Below are positions 6,793-15,373 of a DNA stretch of 31,229 bases, one piece after another. The position numbers and the translations under genes are program-made. The stretch comes from UMGS363 sp051881775 (GTDB lineage: Bacteria; Bacillota; Clostridia; Oscillospirales; Ruminococcaceae). The notes under the pieces were generated by a model. The model was given only the letters and a program-made list of their open reading frames with translations, was not told the origin of the DNA and ran no database searches. The DNA is taken from contig JBJEQN010000123.1 of assembly GCA_051881775.1 (NCBI GenBank), forward strand, positions 1-31,229, written 5' to 3'. Position 1 is the stretch's first letter. Each line of letters opens with the position of its first letter.

Positions 6793-8481
6793 ATGGAAGC
6801 TAAGATCGTGCAGTTTGCGGTGAGGGATAACAATAACCTGTTTAAGCTGGAGCTTTACAGGACCTTGCTGCATTTTACGGAGTTTGATTTTACTTATTTC
6901 TGGGAAAGATGTATCGACGCAGGAAGAACTGCCAAGAAAACAGGCAGACTGCCCCAGAATACGGTGGCTAATGCGAAAAATGTCATTTCGGGCGTTCATC
7001 CTTACGTTGAAGCCCTTATAAACAGCGACTTTTCCGAGATAGTTACCGATTGTATAATAGAATATATCTGCCATTCCGAAAGAATAGGCTTTGAGGAGCT
7101 TTGGGTGCGCTGCATTTCTCCCAAGAATCTTTACGAAGAAGCTATTTTCAGCCGAATTTCCCAGTACAAGGTGGGCAAGGCTGTCAATCAATGGGAAAAT
7201 ATCGTAAGGCTGCAGGAATATGCCCGTAACAAGCTGGCGTTTATTTACGACTGCGACGGGGAAAATTCCCCTCAGGAGGAAGCCGTGCTGCGTACAAGGA
7301 AGGAATACTTCGACCTTGCCTATTCAATGGCGGCGAATGAGCTTGGAATTGACGGGGAAAAGCTTCCCTCGGTAAGGGTCAGCAGCCCCTCTCTTGCGCC
7401 TAACGCCACGTTTATGAACGCTAAGGTGTCAAAGGCTATCTACCGCCGTTTTGCCGAAGCGCTGAGGCTTGGAGGGGATATGTCCGTTCCTGCTTCAAAG
7501 AACTGCGGACTTATCAAGGACAGGCTTGCAATGGACGCTTACGCTTATGTAAGGGGCATGAAGCGTCCTGCGGAAATAGATATGCGTTTTGCACTGGAGG
7601 CTTTTTCGGGTGAAGCGGAGGAAATTTATCTCCCCGACAGCTTCAAGGCGGTAATTGACCTTGAATTTGACCTTATTATGAAAAACGGCATCGTACTGAG
7701 AAGGTGCGAGGACTGCGGAAGATATTTTGCTGCATATGACGACAGCTTTCTCTGCAACAGGGTGAACAGCTCGGGCATGACCTGCCGACAGCAGTTTGAG
7801 ACCCTGAAAGCGGCTATTGCCGAAGCTGCGGAGGCGGAGCGTGAAAGTCATGAAGCAGCTGCGGAAGAAGACCGGGACAAAAAGCAGGACGCCGTTCCCC
7901 CCGAGCTTGAAAAGAGGGGACAGAAGATATACAACGCCCTGTACAAGCGTGTGGGCAAGGCAATGGACGAAAAGGAGTTCCGTGAGTGGAGCCGCTATCT
8001 TTCCGATATGAAGCGCAACATCAAAACGGGCGAAGCCACCACAGACCAGCTTGCGGAGTTCCTGGATTATTCCGACAGGCTGTGCGAGGAAGTGAAGTCG
8101 GCGGTAAAGAGCAAGTCTCCCAAGAAGCCGGAATTCAGATACCCCGAGGAGCCTTCGGAGCATACTGATCAGCCCACACAGCAGGAACAGCCCGAGCGCA
8201 TAGTTTTTGCCGATGAGGACCCCGAAATGGCGCATATACACGTTCCCGTTGAGGACGATAGCGTACCGCTGCCGGAGATAATCAAGGCGGCTTCGGGCGC
8301 AGAGGTGGAGGTAAAGCCCTTCCGCCCCGAGACCTTTGACAGTGCGGCTGACGCTTTTATTGCAGGTGCCTTTGCCGCTGCGGAGGACAGGCCTAAGAAA
8401 AAGCCCGTGGAAATAAAAACTCCCCAATGGACAAGACTTACAAGGGAAGAAGCCTACGGCAGACGGGAGGACGGGGAATAA
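6793..8481 (+). CDS. DUF6076-like protein with a four-cysteine zinc-binding motif, function unknown
   Basis: This 562-residue cytosolic protein has no signal peptide or membrane segment. The middle carries Cys305-x2-Cys308-x12-Cys321-x9-Cys331 (LRRCEDCGRYF ... FLCNR ... MTCRQQF), a probable zinc ribbon. The arrangement resembles the DUF6076 family of clostridial hypothetical proteins, but that name is from memory of the motif and not tested. An Ala/Glu-rich helical stretch follows (about 335-370, likely coiled coil), and then an acidic, Pro-rich low-complexity C-terminal third (EYPEEPSEHTDQPTQQEQPE-like). AAGGAG lies 6 bases before the ATG. It is the first gene of the operon. The next gene starts on the base after its stop codon. 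Confidence 0.75.
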   Translation: MEAKIVQFAVRDNNNLFKLELYRTLLHFTEFDFTYFWERCIDAGRTAKKTGRLPQNTVANAKNVISGVHPYVEALINSDFSEIVTDCIIEYICHSERIGFEELWVRCISPKNLYEEAIFSRISQYKVGKAVNQWENIVRLQEYARNKLAFIYDCDGENSPQEEAVLRTRKEYFDLAYSMAANELGIDGEKLPSVRVSSPSLAPNATFMNAKVSKAIYRRFAEALRLGGDMSVPASKNCGLIKDRLAMDAYAYVRGMKRPAEIDMRFALEAFSGEAEEIYLPDSFKAVIDLEFDLIMKNGIVLRRCEDCGRYFAAYDDSFLCNRVNSSGMTCRQQFETLKAAIAEAAEAERESHEAAAEEDRDKKQDAVPPELEKRGQKIYNALYKRVGKAMDEKEFREWSRYLSDMKRNIKTGEATTDQLAEFLDYSDRLCEEVKSAVKSKSPKKPEFRYPEEPSEHTDQPTQQEQPERIVFADEDPEMAHIHVPVEDDSVPLPEIIKAASGAEVEVKPFRPETFDSAADAFIAGAFAAAEDRPKKKPVEIKTPQWTRLTREEAYGRREDGE

Positions 8482-9138
8482 ATGAATTTTATCAACGAAG
8501 CTGCCGCTGTCAACGGACTTGCGGATTATATAATCAAATGCGGAGTTTGTCTTTACAATTCCGTGAAATATATATACTCCCTTGCGGAAAATGATTTTTA
8601 CAACGTCAACATAAAGGACGTACTTAAAATAATGCTGAACAATATGCCCGAGACCGACCCTATAAAAACTCTCGGTCTGCGCATTGACGATTATACCTGC
8701 CGTGAGATGCAGAGCGAGGAGTACAACAGGGTGCTGCCTCTTATGGTGTTCAGCCTTGCGGTAAGGATACCCGTGCTGAAAAATGTTAAAAACGGCGAGG
8801 ATTCCATGACCGACGACCAGCTTTACAGGCTTTACACGGCTGTCATTGACAAGGGTGCGGAAAATTACAGAGATATTATCACCGAATCCTTCCTTGAAAC
8901 GAAATATCTTGTCAGAAAGGGCAAAAAGCTGCCGCCATTTACTGCGGACTGGTACAAATCCTATATTTACAGCAGCGTTCCTGCGCTTTCGGAGATAACG
9001 AACAAGAATATGTTTCTTCTCGGCTTTGTGGACGTACTGTTTGCAATGTTTTATTCCTGTGCGGAGGACGGACTTTCCCAAAAGGTGCTTGAATACGCTG
9101 CCGGAGAGGGTACTGTTCCCGAAGAAGAAAAAGAATAA
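8482..9138 (+). CDS. Unknown 218-residue protein, partner of the DUF6076-like gene
   Basis: I do not recognise this protein. It appears soluble and helical, with no obvious catalytic motif and scattered cysteines (for example CGVC near residue 20), and ends in a charged EEEKE tail. Its ATG directly follows the TAA of the preceding gene, and its ribosome binding site (a GGGAGGACGGGG stretch) lies inside that gene. The two products are therefore probably made in a fixed ratio and may act together. It is followed after 15 bases by shikimate kinase, with GGAGG before that gene. Confidence 0.75.
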   Translation: MNFINEAAAVNGLADYIIKCGVCLYNSVKYIYSLAENDFYNVNIKDVLKIMLNNMPETDPIKTLGLRIDDYTCREMQSEEYNRVLPLMVFSLAVRIPVLKNVKNGEDSMTDDQLYRLYTAVIDKGAENYRDIITESFLETKYLVRKGKKLPPFTADWYKSYIYSSVPALSEITNKNMFLLGFVDVLFAMFYSCAEDGLSQKVLEYAAGEGTVPEEEKE

Positions 9139-9153
9139 CGGAGGAAAAATACA

Positions 9154-9669
9154 ATGTCTGATCTGAATGGACCTGTTTTTCTCTGCGGCTTTATGGGCTG
9201 CGGAAAATCTACCGTGGGAAAGCTCCTTGCTTTGAAGCTGGGAAGAAAATTCACGGATATGGATGAATATATTGTAAATAAGCAGGGTATGTCTATCCCT
9301 CAGATTTTTTCGGAAAAGGGAGAGGACTACTTCCGCACCGCCGAAACGGAGGCTGTAAGGGAGCTTTCACAAGGCGGCGGAGTTATTGCCTGCGGCGGCG
9401 GAGCTATGCTCAAAAAGGTGAATGCGGATATTGCAAACGCTTCGGGTACGGTGGTCTACATTGATGTTGATTTTGAAAGCTGCTACGGCAGGATCTCCGG
9501 CGACAGGAACCGCCCTATCGTCACAAGCAACACCAAGGAGGAGCTTAACCTTATTTATGACGGAAGAGTTCCCGTTTACAAGGAAAATTCCGCCCTCACC
9601 GTTGACGGCAGCGGCTCGCCCGAGGAAATTGCCGAAAGGATAATTTCACTTATAAACATTGTCAAATAA
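9154..9669 (+). CDS. aroK: Shikimate kinase
   Basis: This 171-residue P-loop kinase phosphorylates shikimate with ATP on the path to chorismate and the aromatic amino acids. Walker A is GFMGCGKST (residues 12-20). The shikimate-binding residues are in DMDEYI (Asp35/Asp37), FRTAE (Arg61) and the CGGGA glycine loop (about residues 80-84). The lid arginine is in NRPIV (about residue 118). The length is the family norm. GGAGG lies 8 bases before the ATG. It is odd for aroK to lie between uncharacterised genes and a radical SAM module rather than with other aro genes, which are absent here. Confidence 0.93.
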   Translation: MSDLNGPVFLCGFMGCGKSTVGKLLALKLGRKFTDMDEYIVNKQGMSIPQIFSEKGEDYFRTAETEAVRELSQGGGVIACGGGAMLKKVNADIANASGTVVYIDVDFESCYGRISGDRNRPIVTSNTKEELNLIYDGRVPVYKENSALTVDGSGSPEEIAERIISLINIVK

Positions 9670-9688
9670 TGTGCAGAAAGGATAGCTT

Positions 9689-10468
9689 ATGAAGTACATT
9701 ATTTCTCTGTGGAAAAGGATATTTGATTACAAAGGAACAAGCGGCAGAAAGGAATTCTGGGTGCCCTTTGCCGTTAACGCAGGACTTGCCGTTCTTATGG
9801 CGGTGCTTTGTTACATTAAGTTTTGCGGCATATCGTGGCTTGCGGTGCCGATAATCATACTTGCGGTATATCTTGCGGCTTCGGCTGTGCCTTTTATTTC
9901 GCTGACCGTAAGGCGGCTTCATGACACGGGCAGGAGCGGCCGGTGGTACTGGCTTGTTTTTGCATTTGGCGTGGGAGCAATTGTTCTTATTATGATGCTT
10001 GCAGGAGCAACGCAGTCCTTTGACCCGTCGGATAATCTGTGGGTATCCGTTTACGGTCCGCCGCCCTATGAGGACGATTACGACCCCGAGGATAATATTA
10101 ATGAGGACGTTTACGGCCCGCCGGAATATTTTGAGGACGACTACGACCCCGAAACAGAGGTGCAGGAGGTCGTTTACGGTCCGCCGTCCTGGTTTGAAAC
10201 GGAAACGGACGCCGAAACAGAGCCTGCGGAAACGGAAATCACTGCAGCAGAGCCGAACGCTCCCGTTAACGACAATGTGACCGAGGCTGTTTCGCAGACG
10301 GAATCCGAAACTGAAACCAAGGAAACAAAGCCCCCCGAGGAAACGGCTGCCGAACCCGAAGAAACGGAGATGGAAACCGAAACGGAGCAGGACATTCCCC
10401 TTGAGCCTTTTGAATCATACGAAAATATTATGCCTGCAGTCTACGGTCCTCCCGATTGGTTTGAATAA
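9689..10468 (+). CDS. DUF805 membrane protein with acidic tail bearing four VYGPP motifs
   Basis: This is a 259-residue two-part protein. Residues 1-107 are a DUF805 domain: the SGRKEFW signature at 18-24, three hydrophobic segments (about 24-45, 50-72 and 86-106) and the conserved loop RRLHDTGRSGRWYW at 75-88. Residues 110-259 are an acidic Glu/Thr-rich tail with four copies of VYGPP followed by an aromatic pair: VYGPPPYE (121), VYGPPEYF (141), VYGPPSWF (162) and VYGPPDWFE (251, the exact C-terminus). The first two copies are each followed by DDYDPE. The positive-inside rule would put the tail outside the membrane if there are three spans. A radical SAM/SPASM gene begins 9 bases after the stop. 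The tail could be a modified or displayed segment, but this is inference; it could also be a plain structural linker. Confidence 0.82.
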   Translation: MKYIISLWKRIFDYKGTSGRKEFWVPFAVNAGLAVLMAVLCYIKFCGISWLAVPIIILAVYLAASAVPFISLTVRRLHDTGRSGRWYWLVFAFGVGAIVLIMMLAGATQSFDPSDNLWVSVYGPPPYEDDYDPEDNINEDVYGPPEYFEDDYDPETEVQEVVYGPPSWFETETDAETEPAETEITAAEPNAPVNDNVTEAVSQTESETETKETKPPEETAAEPEETEMETETEQDIPLEPFESYENIMPAVYGPPDWFE

Positions 10469-10477
10469 GGAGAAAAA

Positions 10478-11569
10478 ATGGCTTCTTCACTTAATGAAAA
10501 AACGAAAATACGGCATATGACGATGCTTGCGGATTTCCGTGACAACGACCTGCGAAAAAGTCCTCGGCTGAGATACCTTTTTATTGAAATGACCAACCTT
10601 TGCAACGAGCATTGCCGTCACTGCGGAAGCTCCTGCGGCGATTCTTCCCCCGAGGGTATGCTCACGGGAGAGGAAATAAAGGCATTTCTGAAAAAGACGG
10701 CTTCACAGTTTGACGTAAAGGAATTTCAGCTTTGCATAACGGGGGGAGAACCCCTGCTGAGGAAGGATTTTGCGGACATAATGGGTTATGCAAATTCCCT
10801 TGGCTACAATTGGGGAATGACCTCAAACGGTACGCTTATTGACGAAAGCATGGCGAAAATGCTTGCGGAAACGGGAATGAAAACTATTTCCGTAAGCCTT
10901 GACGGTCTGCCGGAAACAAACGATTGGTTCAGACAGAAGCCGGGCGGCTTTGAAGCGGCTTTGAACGGCGTAAGACAGCTTGTTAAGCGTAAGGAATTTA
11001 AGCACGTTCAGGTCACCACCGTTGTTCATAAGAAAAATATAGATGAATTACCGCAGCTGTATGAACTTCTGAAAAAGGAGCATATCCGCTCTTGGCGAGT
11101 GATAAACATCGAACCTATCGGCAGGGCAAACAGCTGTAAGGAACTGCTGCTTGACAAGGACGATTACATAAAAATGTTCTCTTTTATAAGGGAAAATCAC
11201 AGCGACCCCGTGCTGCCCGTTACCTACGGCTGCAGCCATTATCTTGGCACGGAGCTTGAAAGAGAGGTGCGCCCCTGGTATTTTCTCTGCAACGCAGGCG
11301 TTTACACAGCAAGCGTAATGTGGAACGGGGATATTGGCGCTTGCCTTGACATTGAACGCCGTCCCGAGCTTGTTCAGGGAAATATCCGCCGTGACGACTT
11401 CAAGGAAGTGTGGGAAAACCGCTTTGCCGACTTCCGCAATGACTTCAAGAAGCAGGGCGAATGTAAAAACTGCAAAGATTTCCGCTTCTGCGCAGGAGGG
11501 GCTTTCCACTCCTGGAATTTCGATGAAAACCGTCAGAATGTCTGCTTCAAAGGCGTTCTGTTCAAATAA
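10478..11569 (+). CDS. Radical SAM/SPASM-domain protein, possible peptide or protein maturase
   Basis: This 363-residue protein has the radical SAM cluster motif Cys42-x3-Cys46-x2-Cys49 (EMTNLCNEHCRHCG) and GGEPL at 89-93. A SPASM-type auxiliary cluster region covers residues 271-356: Cys271-x12-Gly-x4-Cys289, then Cys329-x2-Cys332-x5-Cys338 and Cys356. The usual CX3C cysteine after Cys338 is missing (it reads CAGGA). Such enzymes commonly install crosslinks or other changes on ribosomal peptides or partner proteins, or act in cofactor synthesis. AGGAG precedes the ATG. It sits 9 bases after the VYGPP-repeat protein and 23 before the activase. The VYGPP protein is the obvious candidate substrate by position, which remains inference. 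No recognisable short Cys-rich precursor gene was seen nearby. Confidence 0.87.
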   Translation: MASSLNEKTKIRHMTMLADFRDNDLRKSPRLRYLFIEMTNLCNEHCRHCGSSCGDSSPEGMLTGEEIKAFLKKTASQFDVKEFQLCITGGEPLLRKDFADIMGYANSLGYNWGMTSNGTLIDESMAKMLAETGMKTISVSLDGLPETNDWFRQKPGGFEAALNGVRQLVKRKEFKHVQVTTVVHKKNIDELPQLYELLKKEHIRSWRVINIEPIGRANSCKELLLDKDDYIKMFSFIRENHSDPVLPVTYGCSHYLGTELEREVRPWYFLCNAGVYTASVMWNGDIGACLDIERRPELVQGNIRRDDFKEVWENRFADFRNDFKKQGECKNCKDFRFCAGGAFHSWNFDENRQNVCFKGVLFK

Positions 11570-11592
11570 TTTATATCAAAGGAAAATGTAAA

Positions 11593-14535
11593 ATGAGTAA
11601 AGTTTACGCACTTGGCATTGACGTTGGTTCAACTACCGTCAAAACAGTTATTCTTGACGAAAATAAGCAGATCATACATTCAAAATATCAGCGCCACTTC
11701 TCAAAGGTAAAGGAAACGGTCAAGGAACAGCTTACCGAGATCGCTGCGGCTTATCCCGATGACAGCTTCAAGCTGAGTATTACGGGTTCAGCAGGTCTTG
11801 GTCTTGCGACGGCTTCCGAGCTGCCCTTTGTTCAGGAGGTTTTCGGCGCTTTTATTGCCGTTAAGGAAAGCTACCCCGATGCTGACGTTGTTATCGAGCT
11901 TGGCGGCGAGGACGCAAAGATAATCTTCCTGACGGGCGGCGTGGAGCAGCGAATGAACGGCTCCTGTGCAGGCGGTACGGGCGCTTTTATCGACCAGATG
12001 GCGACCCTTCTCGGCATTACTACGGACGAAATGGATAAGCTGGCGCTTAATGCGGAAAAAATTTATCCCATTGCTTCACGCTGCGGCGTTTTTGCAAAGT
12101 CGGATATTCAGCCCCTTCTTAATCAGGGCGCAAAGAGAGAGGACATTGCCGCTTCTATCTTCCAGGCGGTAGTTGACCAAACGGTTTCCGGTCTTGCACA
12201 GGGTCGTGCAATAAAGGGCAAGGTGCTTTTCCTTGGCGGTCCTTTGTCGTTCCAAAAGGGTCTGCGGAAGGCGTTTGTTGATACGCTGAAGCTGTCGGAA
12301 GAGAACGCCGTGTTCCCCGAAAATGCGCCTTGCTTTATGGCTTACGGCTGCGCCCTCAACGCTGCTGAGGTGTCGGACGAGTACAGGCTTGACGAGGTAA
12401 TTGAACGCCTTGAAAATGCAAAGATGAATGACGATATTGTTACGGGCGAGCCGCTTTTTGCTTCAAAAGAGGAGTATTATGACTTTGTTGAACGGCATAA
12501 AAAATGCGACCTTGCATATGAAAATATCGCAACTTACGAGGGTGACGCTTACCTTGGCATAGACGCAGGTTCCACCACCACGAAAATGGTACTTATTACC
12601 CCCGACGGCAAGCTGCTTTTCCAGCATTACACCTCCAACAAGGGTCGTCCGCTGGACGTTATCTCGGGCAAATTAAAGGAAATTTACAGCCTTATGGGCG
12701 GCAGAATAAACATTGTTTCCTCTGCGGTGACGGGTTACGGCGAAGATCTTATAAAAGCAGGTCTGGGCGTTGATTTCGGCATTGTTGAGACCGTTGCACA
12801 TTACAAGGCGGCTTCCTTCTTCCAGCCTGACGTTGACTTTATTATCGACATCGGCGGACAGGACATTAAGTGCTTTAAGATAAAGAACCACGCTATCGAC
12901 AGCATTATGCTGAACGAAGCCTGTTCTTCGGGCTGCGGCTCCTTTATACAGACCTTTGCACTTGCTATGGGTTATGATATTGCGGAATTTTCACAGCTTG
13001 GACTTTTTGCGGAGCGCCCCGTTGACCTTGGCTCACGCTGTACGGTATTTATGAACAGCTCCGTTAAGCAGGCGCAGAAGGACGGCGCTTCCGTTGAGGA
13101 TATTTCCGCAGGTCTTTCTTCCTCTATCATAAAGAACGCCGTTTATAAAGTAATAAGAGCTAAATCCGTTGACGAGCTTGGCAAGAATATCGTTGTTCAG
13201 GGCGGAACATTCCTTAATGACGCAGTTCTCCGCTCCTTTGAAAAGGAACTGGGACGAAACGTTGTACGTCCTGCAATTGCAGGTCTTATGGGCGCATTCG
13301 GTGCGGCACTTTACGCAAAGGAAAACTGCGGTGGCGAGAAATCAAACCTTATTTCTCCCGAGCAGCTTGAAGAGTTTACATATCAGTCCAAGCAGCTTAA
13401 CTGCGGCGGCTGTACGGCGCACTGCAGCCTTACAATGATAACCTTTAACGACGGCCATAAGTTCATAAGCGGCAACCGCTGCGAAAAGGGCGCAGGAATA
13501 AAGCGCACAACGGAAGATCTGAACCTTTACGAATACAAGTACAAGCGGCTCCTGTCTACGGCGGAGGAAAAGCCTGCTATGCAGCCTAAGGCGAAGGTGG
13601 GTCTGCCCCTTGCATTGGGACTTTATGAGCAGCTGCCCTTCTGGAGCAAGCTGTTTACCGAGCTTGGCTTTGAGGTCGTTATATCCGAAGAAAGCACCCG
13701 TCAGACCTATTATAAGGGTCAGAACACAATTCCCTCCGATACGGTGTGCTATCCTGCAAAACTTGCCCACGGACATATCATAAGCCTGCTTGAACGTGGC
13801 GCAGACTTCATTTTCTGGCCTTGTGAAAGCTACAACGTTGACGACGGCGAAAGCGACAACCACTACAACTGCCCCGTTGTTGCATATTACCCCGAACTTA
13901 TAAGGGCGAATATCCCAGAACTTAACGATGAAAACTTTATTTCACCTTACATTGATATAAACCTGCCGAAGCACTCCGCAGAGGTCATTTCTCAGTCGTT
14001 AAGCCGCTTTGGAATAACGAAAAAACAGGCTGCGGAAGCCTTTGAAAAGGCACACGCCGCTCTTGACAGCTATATGAACGACATTCAGACAGAGGGCGAC
14101 CGCATCACCGCAAGGGCAAGAGAACTTGGAATGCCCATAATCGTTATTGCAGGACGTCCATACCACCTTGACCCCGAGATAAACCACGGCATACACAAAC
14201 TCATTTCCTCTCTCGGACTTGCGGTAATAACCGAGGACAGCGTTCATAAGTACGGTCACACTCCCAAGCTGGACGTTCTCAACCAGTGGACATATCATTC
14301 CCGTCTTTATAAAGCGGCGCAGTACGTTACAAAACAGCCGGATATGCAGCTTGTACAGCTTGTATCCTTCGGCTGCGGAATAGACGCTATCACCACGGAC
14401 GAGGTGCGTTCCATACTGGAAAGCGGAGGAAAGCTTTATACACAGCTTAAAATTGACGAGATAAACAACCTGGGCGCAGCGAAAATACGCCTGAGAAGCC
14501 TTGTTGCAGCAATGGCGGAGAATAAGAAGAAGTAA
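11593..14535 (+). CDS. 2-hydroxyacyl-CoA dehydratase activase-like protein (tandem BadF/BcrA ATPase domains)
   Basis: This 980-residue protein has two ASKHA-fold ATPase domains of the HgdC/BadF/BcrA type, starting at GIDVGSTTVK (about residue 8) and GIDAGSTTTK (about 322). Each has a Cys pair that in HgdC holds a [4Fe-4S] cluster between subunits: Cys125 (SCAGGTGAF) and Cys164 (SRCGVF); Cys444 (ACSSGCGSF) and Cys483 (SRCTVF). A further Cys-rich motif (LNCGGCTAHCS) and a DUF2229/HgdB-like C-terminal part (VIAGRPYHLDPEINHGIHK, SFGCGID) follow. Such proteins feed ATP-driven low-potential electrons to a dehydratase or another Fe-S enzyme. Many relatives are about 1400 residues, so this is a shorter form. 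No hgdA/hgdB-type partner is in the window, so the electron acceptor is unknown. It is the last gene of the operon. Confidence 0.88.
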   Translation: MSKVYALGIDVGSTTVKTVILDENKQIIHSKYQRHFSKVKETVKEQLTEIAAAYPDDSFKLSITGSAGLGLATASELPFVQEVFGAFIAVKESYPDADVVIELGGEDAKIIFLTGGVEQRMNGSCAGGTGAFIDQMATLLGITTDEMDKLALNAEKIYPIASRCGVFAKSDIQPLLNQGAKREDIAASIFQAVVDQTVSGLAQGRAIKGKVLFLGGPLSFQKGLRKAFVDTLKLSEENAVFPENAPCFMAYGCALNAAEVSDEYRLDEVIERLENAKMNDDIVTGEPLFASKEEYYDFVERHKKCDLAYENIATYEGDAYLGIDAGSTTTKMVLITPDGKLLFQHYTSNKGRPLDVISGKLKEIYSLMGGRINIVSSAVTGYGEDLIKAGLGVDFGIVETVAHYKAASFFQPDVDFIIDIGGQDIKCFKIKNHAIDSIMLNEACSSGCGSFIQTFALAMGYDIAEFSQLGLFAERPVDLGSRCTVFMNSSVKQAQKDGASVEDISAGLSSSIIKNAVYKVIRAKSVDELGKNIVVQGGTFLNDAVLRSFEKELGRNVVRPAIAGLMGAFGAALYAKENCGGEKSNLISPEQLEEFTYQSKQLNCGGCTAHCSLTMITFNDGHKFISGNRCEKGAGIKRTTEDLNLYEYKYKRLLSTAEEKPAMQPKAKVGLPLALGLYEQLPFWSKLFTELGFEVVISEESTRQTYYKGQNTIPSDTVCYPAKLAHGHIISLLERGADFIFWPCESYNVDDGESDNHYNCPVVAYYPELIRANIPELNDENFISPYIDINLPKHSAEVISQSLSRFGITKKQAAEAFEKAHAALDSYMNDIQTEGDRITARARELGMPIIVIAGRPYHLDPEINHGIHKLISSLGLAVITEDSVHKYGHTPKLDVLNQWTYHSRLYKAAQYVTKQPDMQLVQLVSFGCGIDAITTDEVRSILESGGKLYTQLKIDEINNLGAAKIRLRSLVAAMAENKKK

Positions 14536-14556
14536 AATCAGAATTGTTGTTAATCC

Positions 14557-14860
14557 AGCGCAGCGATAACGGGATTCCAAAGGGACGAGTCCCTTTGGCG
14601 AGGGTCAAGGGGCGAGGAGCCCCTGTCGCTCCCGCAGGAGCGAAACTCCCAAAAGTCGGGCATACGCATTGTAACAGCAAAAACAAGCATAGTAACGATA
14701 ACAAAGGCGCAATTCACATAAAAAATCGGAACCAAGCAAAGTTTTGTATATCACAAAACCTGTGGAACCGACTATGTGAATTGCGCCTATTTCTATCCCA
14801 TATAAACAAAGCCCCCCTCGGATAAAATGTGCGGAGCGGAGCGACGTGCATTTTATCCGA
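14557..14860 (-). repeat. Composite non-coding repeat, copy 3 (minus orientation)
   Basis: It holds block A (14557-14604), a CGCTCCCGCAGGAGCG hairpin (near 14627-14642), palindrome B (14705-14788) and hairpin C (14818-14860). The tip of C reads GCGGAGCGGAGCGACG, the complement of the tip type in copies 2 and 4. It begins 21 bases after the activase stop codon, where no classical terminator is seen. Confidence 0.8.
14705..14788. repeat. 84-bp palindromic element B, copy 3
   Basis: It is nearly identical to copy 1: same ends (AGGCGCAATTCACAT), same interior GTTTTGTATATCACAAAAC, with only a few substitutions. Such similarity across about 14 kb points to recent spread or gene conversion. Confidence 0.85.
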
Positions 14861-14945
14861 CATATCAAGTTAGGGTGTTATTATGAATGCAAAGTCATTT
14901 TTAACGGATAAAGCGGTGCAACAAAAGAACGGTTGCTCCAAATCT

Positions 14946-14972
14946 AATGAATAATGAATAGTGAATAATTTT
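14946..14972. repeat. Fragment of the ATGAATAATGAATAGTG-family repeat
   Basis: Only the AT-rich arm (ATGAATAATGAATAGTGAAT) is present, without the hairpin core. It looks like a remnant. The rest of 14861-15290 holds the GC-rich inverted repeat at 15058-15119 and no gene I can support. Confidence 0.6.
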
Positions 14973-15057
14973 TGTGTTACGTCACAGTTCAATTTAACGA
15001 ATCAGCTTGATGTTAAGCGCTGCGGCATAGCACAACTGCTGCAAAGGGACAACCTTC

Positions 15058-15119
15058 AGGGGAGAGGGGGAGGCGCTCTGGAAACCTAAGGACGCTGGGC
15101 CGCCCTCCCCCTCTCCCCT
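15058..15119. repeat. GC-rich inverted repeat (AGGGGAGAGGGGGAGGCG arms)
   Basis: AGGGGAGAGGGGGAGGCG (15058-15075) pairs with CGCCCTCCCCCTCTCCCCT (15101-15119), leaving one bulged C and a loop of about 25 bases. There is no T run, so it is unlikely to be a terminator. More CCCTCTCCC-like sequence follows up to 15170. Confidence 0.6.
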
Positions 15120-15292
15120 TGCGGTTTTCCCTCTGCACTCTCTTTCCCCAAACCTCTCTCCCTCTCCCGGCCACCGCTATGCGGCTTTTGGAAAGTTTGT
15201 TGATTGCTGTAACTATTGTGAGTTTTAACGGCTTTTTAGAACGGGCAAGCCGTTCCTTATATAATATTCAATTGTTTTCGGTTTCGAGGAAC

Positions 15293-15311
15293 GGGCGCAC
15301 AATGTGCGCCC
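15293..15311. repeat. Palindrome D (GGGCGCACAATGTGCGCCC)
   Basis: This is an almost perfect 19-bp palindrome shared with the composite repeats at 823-841 and 29330-29348. Here it stands alone, followed by CCTACGGAGAAAATGTGAAAA as near 841-865. It is therefore a partial copy of the module. Confidence 0.65.
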
Positions 15312-15373
15312 CTACGGAGAAAATGTGAAAAACGCCAAGTTTGTGCGGAAAAATCGGGACGGGAAACCCTGTT

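Noticed and set aside
7495..9081. Long open frame (528 codons) on the minus strand opposite the first two operon genes
   Set aside because: It crosses the boundary of two coupled genes, has no start signal of note and no recognisable motif. It is an antisense shadow.
10174..10395. Ser/Val-repeat frame opposite the acidic VYGPP tail
   Set aside because: The low-complexity antisense reading of the Glu/Thr-rich region has no support of its own.
14883..14954. 23-codon frame (MNAKSFLTDK...) after the composite repeat
   Set aside because: Weak ribosome binding site, it ends inside a repeat fragment, and it shows no context. It may be a gene remnant, but I cannot support it.
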